In this document: positions 23,901 to 36,536 of the stretch, piece after piece
Layout of the letters: the number at the start of each line of letters is the position of its first letter
How positions within the stretch are numbered: position 1 is the stretch's first letter
From: Anisakis pegreffii
Lineage: Eukaryota > Nematoda > Chromadorea > Rhabditida > Anisakidae
Length of the DNA: 64,000 nucleotides
NCBI GenBank assembly: GCA_035041965.1
Contig: JAPYMA010002011.1
Coordinates: 1 to 64,000, forward strand
Direction: 5' to 3'
The notes under the pieces: generated by a model
Databases searched by the model: none
Told to the model about the DNA's origin: nothing
What the model saw: only the letters and a program-made list of their open reading frames with translations
Program-made: the position numbers and the translations under genes

Positions 23901-26158
23901 CGGAGAAATGTGATTATATTTGATGAGCTCATCACATTATTGAGAAGCTTACAATCAGCTGCTGAATTTTGGAGTTAAAAAAAGGCCTCTTTTTTGAGAT
24001 GAATAGATGGATGCTGTAAAAACTGATAGTAAAATAATAATTAATGAAGATCGAACAATGAAACGACAGAGATATATGAAATAGTGCTTCGAAACATCAA
24101 TTATTTGAAATATAAAAAAGAGTGCTGTTGATACTAAACTTATCTAATTTTAGAAGTGAATTTGATGCAGTTTATGGGAACTTTTTTGAGGCGCATGAGA
24201 AAGAATGTCGATGTCCTTGCATTTATTCAGTGGGAGATGGCAACTTCTAACTATCAATTATTACATGGGAGAATAAGTTCGAGTTCTTAGAAAATTGTTT
24301 GTACATATGATAATTATGAATAGATCTAATGTAGATTTGCGAGGGAGGGAGGAGAAGGAATATATTATAGTTCGAGTCAATATCGTTAATCTTGACTTTA
24401 ATAATCGTGAGGAGGTCGTCGAAAAAACTTTTAATCATTGAGAGTTTCGAGGTTAATTCTAATGCATTTCTGCTGGTAATTGAGATTGAAACCGTCTCGT
24501 TTAGTGAATCTACTGTGGACATTTTCAACTAAATTAGTCGATTTTATATGTTGAGGTGACCAAACTGAAATATTGCATCAGAAGAGGGGACGTACATTTG
24601 CTTTGAAAAGTTGAGATAAAGTCGATTGCTTACGAATGTTAAACGATCTTAATATCGTATTGGGCTCTTAGATTAGTATCTGTAGCAACTCTTTCAATAT
24701 GATGACGGAATTAAAATTGGTGGAATTGGTCAATTTTAAGTTTAGTTGAATTATATTAGATTGGTCAAGTTCAGATGAATTGGATTAGATGAATTGATAA
24801 CTCTGAAATGTATGACCAGTGGACGGCGAGGGTTGATTTTCATTTGAAATTTGCAACGAACTATTATTAGAGTATTCAGTGATATTATCAGTAGCTGTCT
24901 AGAGGAGCGTAACAGTCGTTTAATGGATAATCAGACAGATCACTGGTATAAATACCGACATAAAACGGTGCACTTATAGTACCTAGGGGATCACCACATT
25001 TTATTAATTGTATTGAACTTGCAGTGTTATTGATCATAATAGCGGTCATCTAAAAAGGAAGCAATACAATTAAGCAGATATCCTTTGGCGCCATATTCAG
25101 AAACAATACAAGAAAGATATCATTATTATCATTTAATGTTGCACCAGTGGATGTTTGATTCTTAATTTCTTTAATAGCGTAATTAAGAAATCTATGAATT
25201 GATTTGGACGAGGCTAAATTTGATTCGAATTTTGCATTACGTCGATAGATTGATTCTCGGAGAGTTTTGAAAGCCGTAAGGTAATTTGAAGGGTCATTCA
25301 AAGGATTATTTTTCTATTAGTAACGTATTGTTTTTGGAAGGTGCATTCAAAGCTTGATCGAAATGATAATTTCGCGATAGAAATATGGTTGTTAGTTGTG
25401 ATGGTGACGATGATTTTAGCAACGATGACACTAAAAATTTTTCAGTCGAGTTAAACAGGAGACGTACATGTGGATTACGCAGCTTCGATGAATTCTTTTG
25501 ATGGAAATCAATCAAGATTTCATTTTAATCCACTGTAATTGCGTTTTTTTCGGGGAGAGAGAAGCCAATTGATCTCGAACACTCAAATTATTTTTATGGA
25601 TATTGCACAGATCTTTTTTGGAAGATTTAAAAAACGATTCACTCGAACATTCCCACCAATTTCATCCAATATGATTGCAAGAGGCGTTTCCAACTAGTCT
25701 TATAATCGCCGTGATGTTTTGGTACTATTATGTGCTTGAGGGCGTCAAACAGAGTTTCCTGAAACACTTTCTTTAGTCAGTTTTGAAAGTTTGATTGTGG
25801 CTACAGGAAATTTATGAGGCCACATAATTTGAATTTATCTTCGGCTTGAATTTTAGAATTGTTAAGCATGATTTTCATTCGCTTGCGATTCTTTTTTATG
25901 ACTTTCCAATTGTCATCTAGAGAGCAGGTTTTAAGTTAAAGGAGTGTAAAATTTAGCGCTTATTTCCGGTTCAGGCTTTTCACTTTCCACTGATGTTTTA
26001 ATAAATTTATAGAAAAGGCAGAGAGCAATTTCGAAAGGTTTCTGACAAAAGTTGAAGCAAAACGTGTTGCAATCATGTCAGTTCTGGATTAAATCTTCCA
26101 GTTTTAAGCCGCAGTAATAGTTATAGTAATAATAATCATTCTGCTGTAGTGCTTATAG
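20991..26158. other. Gene-poor region
   Basis: No gene was supported. It contains an imperfect AAT-type triplet array at about 21701-21813. Short open frames on both strands lack motifs and consistent splice signals. Confidence 0.4.
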
Positions 26159-26973
26159 CAGTGGCTCTCAAAGGAGGTGAAACTACCTATTCTGGGTAAT
26201 TTGGAGGTGTCAATGGGTAATGGAGGGGATCGGGAGATGAGTGTTTCGTATAGATGCTATGTTTCGATTGAACGCCATCGTGAAGGTGTTTTTAAATTGG
26301 GTGGACTCTTCATTCTCCTATTCTCTGAGTATCGTTAGCTGGTCCGCGCCTAACAGGGTTTTCATTCGTTTTAATACGGTTTTCATTCTTTTCCTTGCTG
26401 TTGTAATCGCTCTCATGACTTTTATCACCAAAACTGTTTTCTTCTGCTAATTTCTCATTCATTTTATTGAATTATTGAAGTCAAATTCTCATTCTATCAA
26501 ATACACTCTATAATTGAACATTTAACTGTCGAACGTTGTTGAACAGTTCAATTCGATTGCTGTATTGTTGATTCTGACCGTCAACACTCGTCAACGTATT
26601 CAGTAAATAGTATATGCTACAGAATGAGAAATTGATTCGAACTGTGAGGTGAAATTAGACGAAGTGAATGATAAAAAGTCATGAAGAGAACGATATTCGC
26701 ATACAATAGCTATGAGAGTGAATAGAACACGTCCGAAAAGAATGAGAATCCATGTGAATCAGTTTAAAGTAAGCGTGTCATAGACAATAGCATTCATGCA
26801 ATCATAATCAATTGCAATAATGACAGCAACACAACGGTTTATGACAGTGGTTCTCATTGGAAGTGAAATTGCCCGTTTTCGATAATTTAGGATGGGAGGA
26901 GGTAAGGATAGCGGCGGCCGGCCTGTCAGACCATCAAAAGGGGTAATGAAGTACCCGAACGTGAGAACCACTG
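26159..26973. mobile_element. hAT-like non-autonomous DNA transposon with 8-bp target duplication
   Basis: The element begins CAGTGGCTCTCA and ends TGAGAACCACTG, imperfect 12-bp terminal inverted repeats of the CAGTGGTTCTCA type known from hAT (Charlie-like) elements. It is flanked on both sides by the identical octamer GCTTATAG (26151-26158 and 26974-26981), the 8-bp target duplication expected of hAT. A second left-type end (CAGTGGTTCTCATT) starts at 26845, so the last 129 bp could be a nested or shorter element sharing the right end. The interior (about 26370-26755) has its own long imperfect inverted repeats (TTTTCATTCTTTTC and GAAAAGAATGAGAAT). No transposase is encoded. A diverged copy lies at 51716-52204. 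Confidence 0.75.
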
Positions 26974-26981
26974 GCTTATAG

Positions 26982-29900
26982 TAATAATCTCACTATCAGC
27001 AAGTATTGCTTCAGTCCGTTCAAATCCTTGTAAGCATTTCACACACAAACGCTAGTTTTTATTTTTGCTTGTGGCAGTCAAATTGCGGCAATCAAATTGC
27101 ATTCAACTTGTTGTTCCAGATTCTCAAAGGTTTCACGTTAGTGCTTCTACAGCAATTCAGCTGAGTTTAACACTTACCGTTTTGCACTCACCGCTCTGAC
27201 TTTGGCACAAACGTACATTTGATCTCTCCAAGCTCGCAATTCGTGGAGTTTGATTTTCGTGCGACCATCCAATCCGTTCAACAAGGAATCGAGGAATTTT
27301 TTCGAATTGATGCAAATAGTAGGACTTATGCTTAGTTTATGCTCAACGGCCTCTTAAGAGCTTGCAGGTTTTCGATGAGCTTGGACATAATTTTTTGCAT
27401 ATGGATAAAGAATATCGTTTGGTTTCTGTTCAAAATGCTCTATAATTTAATGAACTGAAATGAAATTTTGGAAGAGACATATGGTCACGGTGAAGTCTTT
27501 ATGAGATTGCATGGAAACAATCATCGTGATGTTGTTGTTCTCGAATAAACCATTTCCATGCATCATTCATTTGTGCGTGATCTGATTAAGTCGACCAGCT
27601 GGGCGCACTCACACAGCATTCCATCTTGGTTTTCACAGAACCAATATAACATTATCTGACAGCTTAAAATTGCACTCTTATTAATTGTAAGCTCCACGAA
27701 ATTTTGTTACCACCCGTGTTGCTGAATCACTGAAAAGCAGATCGCTTGCCATTTCGGCTCATTGTGAGAGGAGAACCACGGCTCAAGGCTTGTTGCTTGC
27801 TGCTGTGGATGTCATCGAGTTTGACCGCCTGAACTCATCATCGGTTCACTGAGTCGTATTTGTACTGTCTCAAATTTTCGGTGCCAGTATTCGCAAAAAT
27901 TCATCAAGTCAATGGGTAGTTGAGCCAGAATAAAGTATTCCAAAGCTGGTGATGAGCTAGCTTCTGCTCTCCAAATAATACTATGAAAATGTCTCGATTT
28001 AGCATAAGCTTTCACTGCTTCAGTTCACGCAGATCTCTCTTACGTTCACTGTCGGCTTGTAGAGTCATAAATGAGAATATGTAACATGTTGTGTTACACA
28101 TCTGTATGATTGTTTATCATTTGAACATGTTTTCCATGCGTTCGAACAATATTTGGTTGATGATGTCCTAGCTGGCTGCCTTTGTTCTTACAGTTTCAAC
28201 GTGTGTGCGAATACATATTCGTATTATTCATATACATTCTTTATTGCCAGCCGTTCAATTTTTATTCATAGCCGTGTACAGAATAGTTAGTAGCGGACGG
28301 CTTTGGAATACTGATATGTTATTATTGACCGAATTGTTACATGCATGCATGTAATGCATTCTGTGCTCGTTATCAACTTTTGTTATCATCATAAATCACG
28401 GATGCAGTCAGTGGTTGTTGTTTGTGTGTGTGTATGTAAGTGCAGTGACAGCTGGAGAATTTTCTCGATGAAAAATTTCCGAAGTATCACCTTCACCAGG
28501 TGCTCTTTGCTGTTCTTCATCATTTGGGTAGTCTTTGATTTTCATTTATCATTCACATTTTATTTTAGAAGGCTATGGAATACCGTGCAGTGTGAACGCT
28601 TTGAATAGGAAAAATTGTCTCAGATAGCCATTTTTAAGAGTCACATTGCAGCAATGATAATGAACAAATACATAACAATTCTCCGTTCATACTTAGACAT
28701 GTTGAAGAATTGAGTGAGAAAACATTTTTCTGAAGTACTTCGCGTTTTTTTTTGCTGACATATATAATATTGATAATGGAGTATATAACGAATGATATGC
28801 ACAGATACCCTGCCGATGTAATGTAAACACCTTTTGTTAGAAATAAACGAAGAAATTCATCAGTTGAGAGTACTTTCAATAAAAGAACTGAACGATTCTC
28901 GCAGACAACCAACAAAAAGATCATTCTGTGAAGGTGTCCACTGCGAGCGAACTGACTTGCTCTTGAAAATCTTTCTTTTACGCGAATGAATTGGAAAAAC
29001 CCACGTCAACATGAGCTCGTTGTAGAAATTTTTGATTTCCTTATGAATGAATCTTACTATTGAATAAATAGTTATCAACAACTTGAGGTAATCAGCTGTA
29101 CAACTTCTTCGGCGCCAGTATTAACTGCTTGTTCTGAACTGAATTATGTTCTTCGTTTTCAGATTCACCCAAATAATTTCTTCTTTTTCAGTGCATCTTC
29201 TGATAATAAATTGAACATCGTATGTGAAGCATAATTTCCGGTACATAGATCTTTATCGTTGTTAATGATATTACATATCCAATTTGCATCTTAAAAGCAG
29301 CTTTAGAACCGTTTGGGTGAAGAATTTTAAAGTGAACTAGAGGAAATAATGGCGCGTGACAAAGCAAAGATTCTTGATGCCGTATTGTAATATTAAACCA
29401 TTTCAGTGTTATCGTCAATTGATTCGTTTATGCATTGATCTATTTGTTTCTGAATACGTTGCATCGTTATCTTGATATAAGCCTAAAGTTGTGCTGAATA
29501 TTTTGATTGCGTTCAGCAATGCATTATCATCAACAATAACATTCTATGTGAGGCAGCTGAAACTATCTGTGTATCTAACGGTTATTTTTTCAATCTGATC
29601 CTAGTACTGCAGTTTTTTCGATACATACCACTGAATCAGGTGATAGCGCCGCAGCAATTGAGCCAATCTCATATTTGTGGTCACTTCGTTGATGAACATC
29701 CAATATTATTTGTGAATTCAATTGGGCATAAAGCACTGAAAGGGATGATTAACAAAGCGATTTTGCGCATTAGCTGATTGCGTTCTGGGTAATTGGTGTG
29801 GTTGAAGAAATTATGAGCGAATTGTTTCAGTCAAAGATTCGTCATACTCTCCAAGGTGGTATCGCGCTTTTTAAGGACTGGAATTTTGACGACAACTGTC

Positions 29901-30336
29901 GTCTTTCTTTTTTTTTAATTTTAGCTGTGAGAAATATTTATTGCTCTGACTGAAGTGATGTCGTTTCATCAATCAACTCTTTAGCGCACTCGTTGCAGTC
30001 TAGATAAATTTATCATTGTTTCTGTTGTGTTCTTGCGTGTATTCAATTTGTTATTCGATGGGTAAAAGTTTTAGAAGTGTTTGCTGCAAGAATTCACGAC
30101 AGTGTTTATTTACTTTTTTCTTATTTTTTGGTGGAGTGATTCTTTGGAAATAGAGCTTACAAGTTGTCTGAAATTGAATGAAATCTAGTTCGGACATTAT
30201 TCATTCAGCCAATATGGAATGGCATTGCTATCGGAAATGGAAATGGAGAGAATGTGCATTGCAGAGTTTGTGGTTTTCTTTTGAGGGAGGGAAATGCACG
30301 TAAATTGTTGACGAAATTCGATGATTTCTTTTTCAG
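26982..30336. other. Gene-poor region
   Basis: No gene could be supported. A minus-strand frame at 27812-28015 has reasonably balanced codons but no family motif and no confirmed splice partners. Short GT- and CATG-rich runs occur near 28340 and 28425. Confidence 0.35.
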
Positions 30337-32002
30337 AGATATGACTGACATGGAACTGCGAGCCTTCGAGGCTCATTTGGACATAATGGTCGACCAGATC
30401 GGTGAAGAGTCGACCGAGTTGATCATCGAGAGACCACGATACGCACATGCTGTGATGGTTCTGTCGAATGGCGACGAACCGGGCGAGCTTCTCACCGTAC
30501 GTTCTAGGCATATGCGTTCAGTCTTGTAACGGTGTTTGCATTCAACCACGGGTTTTACGATCAGCCTAGAGCATGCTTTTATAATGAACCATACGTGCAC
30601 TTGATTATCTGGTGTTCTTTTTAGTCAGGTTGAGGTAATGAATTCTATGAGCTTACTGAGTACCGAATAGGAAATTTATCGTGCACTTGATCTCGATCTT
30701 AACGATTTATTGTGCTTCAGGCGTCGAGAATAAAAGTACTCGATCCGATTTTCATCCCAATCGAGACGGCCAACAATGGAAATCAAGTCTTTCATCAATA
30801 TTGCCCTGAGTAAGTTGCCTATTAGAACATTTCCTTTAAATGAAAATTGTATTCATCGATGCAATTTCAAAACAGAAACATTGCTATTCGGTGGTGTTGA
30901 ATGAACAGATTCTGATGACGATCCACATTAACTGCGAGCTTGCGGTATGCAAATGAATCAGTGAATAGTGTAATGGGACCGGGACATTATTTTCAGCTTT
31001 GATGATAATGCATGACTTGTTATTGAAGTGAATGAATCTGAATTACCAAACAGAGTTCAGTCAGTGGTCTAATTGATACTGTTGGCTGATCGTGTTCGTG
31101 ATCAAATATCATAATCGTTTAGACGCGAGACTGCAATGAGCTCTCAAGGTGGTTCGGCGCAATGCGACGATGATATAGAACGTGCCCTTCGAAAACTGGA
31201 GCAGTCACGGAACATGCTAGACGAAGATGAACCCGAACTTACGGCGCAATCTGATGTAGGCATTCCGATTCGTCGCTTGTGACTTAGGCGATCTTGCCAA
31301 CACGAGTGTGATGTCTTATTTGTTCGAAGAATCATTTGCATGCTATTGCAAACGGGAATCATGCTCTTAAACGCAATTGAGAACGAAAATGAGTATTTAG
31401 CATTGAGTTTGGATTCATCCGAACTTACAGACTAAACTTTTGGACTAATCCTTTTGGATTGGTCCAGCCGTGATTGCGAGTTCGAAAGTATGCAATGTCG
31501 ATGTCGGATTGGCGACAGATACCAGTCTATTGGACTATTTCAGATTCATTTTTGTTGTAGGGATCCACTTCACCACAAACTCAGTTTTCCGAAGATCTCA
31601 TCAATCGTTTCGATAACACAACACGAACAGTTAAAGCGACGACCTATCAGGTTTGTTTGCTATCATATTTTCTGTTCCTCTTATTGTGAATATTTGATGG
31701 TCAGCGCTTTTTCGCTATGCAAGATTGGCTTCAGTGTTGAGAAACGTCCGTCCTAATTTCGAGTCTGATTGAATGGCTTCGTGTTGAGAGCTAAGATACG
31801 CAATAATCGCTTAGTGCAACTTTTAAGTGTTTCTCATTGACTGCATGAAATGAAATCACTTAATCGAGATTGAATCCAGCAGATCGTCCAGAAATGAAAC
31901 TGTTCAGCTCTGATCTCTGATTGTTGTCGTGAATTTCAGTTTCCAAGCGAACTGCGTCAAGAGCGACGAGGAGTTCATCCGCAACCCCGCAATAAATGGT
32001 GA
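30337..32002 (+). CDS. Orphan five-exon gene, about 176 aa, function unknown
   Basis: Five exons join with GT-AG introns and consistent phase: 30337-30496 (ATG at 30341), 30721-30809, 31123-31255, 31561-31650 and 31940-32002 (TGA at 32000-32002). The total is 528 coding bases. The first ATG lies four bases after a TTTTCAG acceptor, the layout expected of a spliced-leader trans-splice site. The protein is acidic and hydrophilic with no signal peptide or membrane helix. It starts MTDMELRAFEAHLDIMVDQI. Residues about 95-125 (DDDIERALRKLEQSRNMLDE) look helical and could form a short coiled coil, followed by a Ser/Thr/Gln-rich segment. I recognise no family. The final exon is the least certain, because a donor (ATG|GTGACA) overlaps its stop and the gene could continue. 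Confidence 0.55.
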
Positions 32003-33950
32003 CAGATGTGATGAGCAAGCCTCTTCTGGTGACCGTATCACGAATCTCACGAAAACAGTCAACAAACTTCATCATTCCCATCCGTTCGCTTGAAAGTGAT
32101 TGATGGAAATTGACAAGAGTCAACCGTATATGTATATTGATCTTTGGCTGACAGGAATAACTGAATGTCCTCCTGCGCCGTTCCGCTTGTCTCTATGATT
32201 GCTTTGTATTCATCAGATTTTTTGATGATTCATATCGGAATTTTGCTTGAACATTTAATGAAAACCTTGAACTCTGATCGCTGTGATCCTCCTTATAATT
32301 CAGTTTCTAGAATTCGTTTTCATAACTGACTAACAACGCATAATAGTGTATAAACGGATGCATGACTTCATATCATCATGATAAGTTGGTTCATGGCTAC
32401 AGGTACAGTGTCTGCTGTACTGAAGGGTAAAATGCTCGATGCGTTAATATGTAATCTGCTGTTCTGCTTCATTACGATTAAGCTGCTGCACTGTGCTGGT
32501 GTCGTTGCATGTTCACGTAGCGAATGCCCTCATGCATATGGTGTTTTTAACATTAGGCAAAGGCCGTTTTATCCTCCGACGGGATCGGTAGAGGAATATG
32601 TTCATGTAAACTTTTGATTTGTATATTTTGCTGGCGGATATCTCACTTTCCCTCACAATACGAGCATAATTCTGTATCATTGAGCGCATTTCTGATCGTC
32701 ATTTGTGATTCTCAGCGAATACTTTTGTATTCTGAGGGATTTTTGTTCTCGAAAAATCCACGTTCTTCCTCTAGAATGATTCTTACTGTGCTGCACCGAA
32801 ATGTTCTGTTAATTAATCCAGTAATCGGCCATTTCGGGCAGAAAACGTTCCGTCATAAGCGAAAATGGACATCACGCTCACCGGACACATCAGAAATCTC
32901 CAACGATCTGTATCTTGTTCTGATATTTATTTTGTACCATAGATTCGGAATTGCCCACTTATAATAAATATGTCGATGGTGTGCATGTGTTTCTCATGAA
33001 GTCAAATTCGGAAATGCATAAATAACTGATTGCATTTCAGCTGTAAAGAAGAAGCATATGCAAAGTAATTGTTTTGTAATGTTCTCATTTGATTTTCATT
33101 GTTAATGTTGTGTGACATTTGGCTGATTGGTTCTTCTGTTGTTTTGGTGGTTTCGATTTCGAAGTGAACACATATCAATCGTCATTCTGAGTTATTGCTT
33201 CGTTTCCGTTGAATATTTGTCCGATAAAGTTTGTTTTTCACTTGTTTTCTATGGGTTCTGAACGATTGCAACTATAATCATTGGTAAGTTGGTGGATATT
33301 CCTGATTTTGGTGAGTGAGTCTTAACGGGATGATGATGCAGATTGATATCACGGGATTGGTTCGAAATGATTGTAAACAGCTGGAAATTTGTATCGTTTT
33401 TTGGAAACAGATTTCTCATATTTCATGGGACAAGATTTCTTGCGGACATGACACAAATGCGCGTGGTAATGTTTATTCTGTGCGAAAGCAATGATTTATT
33501 GAATGTCAGAGATTTTTTAGTGAAAGAATGTGTTTAGTAGATGGAATTTGAATGAACTGAATTCATGCGTTAAGGTGCAATTGCTGTCGATTGATGGAAA
33601 TTGAAAAGGTGATCATCAGATGCAAATGTGGATTGTTTTTAGTCATTACGGATGCGACGGGTTCACATTGGGCTTGTTTTGTTTCGCTTCAGTTCAGTTA
33701 CTCGCAGTGAGTCCATTGGCGTCGACGGTGAACAGTGAAAATACGAATGCCTGTGAGTAGACCACAGCTAGCAGATAGGCCAACTGGTAAGAGTGTGTTT
33801 TCTGAAAAACGGAAATTATTCCAAAAATCCAGTGTAGATTCGCGTCAACTGCAAAATTTTTGGTTCTGATTCATAGATGCCACAAAAGACTGAATGTATA
33901 ATAGAATTCAGGAGTTGAATTCTCTACTTTGATTCATGCGGAAAACTTTT
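32003..33950. other. Stretch without an assigned gene
   Basis: Two adjacent plus-strand open frames (32378-32617 and 32614-32964) contain some coding-like segments but no recognisable domain. A possible short first exon at about 33747-33786 (ATG then a GTAAGA donor) could not be joined to anything. Nothing here is firm enough to call. Confidence 0.3.
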
Positions 33951-35823
33951 CTAGAACCGGTAGGAGTTGGAACAACATTCAGCTGGAGTGTGAGATTCAC
34001 CACAATAGCGGATATGATCAGTTAGATGGGAAGGTTGACTTGAAGATAAGGCGCTTACATCCTCTCCATCACCGTACTTCAGATAGAGCTGCAGCATTCC
34101 ATATCCAATAGCACCATAAAGGATGGTCAACGCCACGAAATCCAAGCGTAAATCCGTTGAACACACCGAATCCAAGATGAACAAGCAATGATGTGCCGAC
34201 GGTGAACGCCACCAGTCTCAAACGTTCACTGAAACAGTCGACTGAACGATGAAACTGAGAGTAATTCAGTCGAACACTCATGAATAGCACAATCCTTATT
34301 CGCAAGAAATCGTTAACTTCAACGATATTATCTTGTCTTGCCATTTAATCTTAAGCAAACTTTTTCAGTTTTAATTTACGTTCTCTAATAGAAGCAAGTA
34401 TGCATTACATCAAAAAAAAACAAACTTAGCAATATACGGTGATGCGAATGGTGCCAAAATACCAATGCAAAGTGGAGTGATGAAAGAGAAGGGTGCCATC
34501 CCGGGCATGTATCTGTCTGAGAAGAGGAATCCTTTCAGCATTCCCTTAAAGAATCACATGAGTTAATGCTGTGCCGAAGACGTTCTGATAAGTTGGTAAT
34601 ATGCTGAACTGATGAACTCGTTGACTGGGCATTAAAGGTGTTCTGCTCACTATTCGATCGTTTTTGTGCAATATGCATTATCCGTACAGTAACATCAATA
34701 TAGTTCACTTATCATATGCTGAGAGATGAATAAAGAAACAATCAAGAAATCGAGAAAATGAATAAGTAGAAATATCAAACACAATGATCACCTCGACGAT
34801 GCTGATTGTAAGTAGATCATGGCGACGGGATCGATCCACCTCCTTGAAATCGCCTTCGATCGGTCCAGTGGAATATTGAATAGCAATCAACGGCATCGCG
34901 ATATAGGCGAAAGCGGCCACATAGAACGGGCTGACGAACAGTGATAGAATGGGTGATAGCAGATATCTGGTGAATATACATCCTGTAGTCATACCAGTCA
35001 GCATAACACCAGCCCAAGTGAACGTCGACATCATCTGAGCCGCATCCAAATTTGAAATTTGCGACCGATCACTCAGAGTGGCCAACAGTTTGTCTCGCTC
35101 TTCATTCAGTGACGGTGAAATATCCTTGAGCTGTTGTTGATAGGATTTTGCCTATAAGAAAAGAATGCGATTGAGATAAAACAAATATTCAGTTTGTCGC
35201 TGTAGATTCGATGGAATTGACGTGAATGTTATCCAGGTGTCATTTCAATCATGATCGATGTATGTTACAGTTGAGATAAATTTTTCGAGGGTTTCGGAAT
35301 GCTTTCAACTCATTCATTCCATCAATCCATAGTTAAGGTCAGATTTTTTGACGACTGAAACTGAAAACGTTACGAATCTCATAGAGCTGTGGATAGCATT
35401 GATGAGCGGCAAAATTCACCGGAGCATTCAGCACTTTCCACGGAATTTCACTAAACACTTTTCAAACTGTGAACGCGTTTGATCATATGTTCTGACCGAG
35501 AACAAATCTTAAGCTTCCACTGAGCAATCGTTTGGAGGAAAAGCAGCTGAATAGTCCGAGATATATGTACGCAAGGCGATTCGAAACTGGACAAGAGCTT
35601 TAATGCATAGACTATTGGTGCAAAGAGAATTCACGGTAAGGTATAGAAAATAAGAGGACTTTTACGGTATGAAGAGAACACTTGAAAAGAACGGTACAAG
35701 AACCTTTGTTAGCAGTACATCACTGAGGCGTTGTGTTCTTTGACGAAGATCCTGGAGTTCGTTCAGGTATTGATTAGACAGATTTTGCACTGAAAATGAT
35801 TCCTCGATGTCGCTTGTGGCCAT
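33951..35823 (-). CDS. Multi-pass membrane protein, Bax inhibitor-1 (TMBIM6)-like, with an apparent frameshift
   Basis: Exons on the minus strand are 35823-35704 (start MATSDIEESF; the donor may instead lie 6 bases further on), 35151-34792, 34544-34438 and 34228-34059, with an open tail to a stop at 33951. The N-terminal 80 residues are a hydrophilic, probably helical segment. Six hydrophobic helices follow: TWAGVMLTGMTTGCIF; then SPILSLFVSPFYVAAF onward; IVEGMLKGFLF; APFSFITPLCIGILAPF; LRLVAFTVGTSLLVHLGF; and FVALTILYGAIGYGMLQLYL, ending LKYGDGED. Helix order, the charged linker after helix 2, and a final helix followed by a GD-rich end resemble Bax inhibitor-1, an ER calcium-leak and cell-death regulator. 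The family call is an inference from layout, not a motif match. Helices 5 and 6 are in different frames (1-bp shift at about 34141-34149), so this is either a sequencing error or a damaged gene. Confidence 0.5.
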
Positions 35824-35865
35824 TGTATCGTACGAATATTGACAACAGACAATCCGAGAATGCAG

Positions 35866-36176
35866 TCAGATAATTAGTGTAGAACTGTACACCAGAGCAG
35901 CAATGAATCCAACAACAATTCGCTGAAAACAATCGCCTTATATACCCATCCTTCTGTGAACATGGAATTTGCAAACTCATTCATGTAAAATGGATCTATA
36001 TGATAATTTTGAATGTAGGCAAAATTCAGTTCCTCAAGACATCGGATATGCTTACATATGAGTAGCTCTTTGCGGTTGTTCTCTTACGAAAACGTGACCA
36101 GTGATTCAGTGTTATGAGAATATTGGAGTTATGAGAATATTGATGTTCAACTCACCTGTATCCATAGTTTGCTCAT
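35866..36176 (-). CDS. Possible 25-aa membrane micropeptide/upstream ORF in the leader of the BI-1-like gene
   Basis: Two minus-strand exons, 36176-36156 (ATG, donor GTGAGT) and 35922-35866 (acceptor TTTTCAG), join in phase to encode MSKLWIQ followed by RIVVGFIAALVYSSTLII and a stop. Nearly all of it after residue 7 is one hydrophobic helix. The stop lies 42 bases before the ATG of the BI-1-like frame within the same exon, so one transcript would carry both frames. This could be an upstream ORF that tempers translation, a real micropeptide, or untranslated leader. I recognise no homologue. Confidence 0.35.
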
Positions 36177-36536
36177 TGTCAGCTTCACAATGGTTCCAGC
36201 ACGATTAATGCTCAGCGGCACAGTGATAGTAACTTTTTACAGTAATCAGATGAAGCTGATCGTGAGCGACTCCATTGTGCCTTTTGCATATCTGCGCGTG
36301 TTCGATACCTGAGTCGATCAATCAGCACTCAATAGCTCGTTGCCTTCTGGCGATTCAAACAATACCTTCATAAGAACGCTTTTCTATGAATTTTCTTTTT
36401 AGGCTTTGCCAATCACGATTGTGAAACAAACGTGAGCGAACGTTATTCGTTATCTTATTTGTGTTTGTCAACTAACTTGCCTGTTGGTGCCAAATCTTTG
36501 TGATGATGTTGAGGTTCTCCAATGAGTTTGAATGAT

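Noticed and set aside
27812..28015. Minus-strand 67-codon frame with balanced codons
   Set aside because: No recognisable family and no convincing acceptor/donor partners on either side.
32378..32964. Two adjacent plus-strand frames downstream of the orphan gene
   Set aside because: Some segments look coding, but the frames overlap by only a few bases, lack motifs and could not be joined in phase to the orphan gene.
33747..33786. Possible short first exon (ATG CCT GTG AGT ... with a GTAAGA donor)
   Set aside because: No in-phase second exon could be found on the plus strand, and the minus strand carries the BI-1-like gene.
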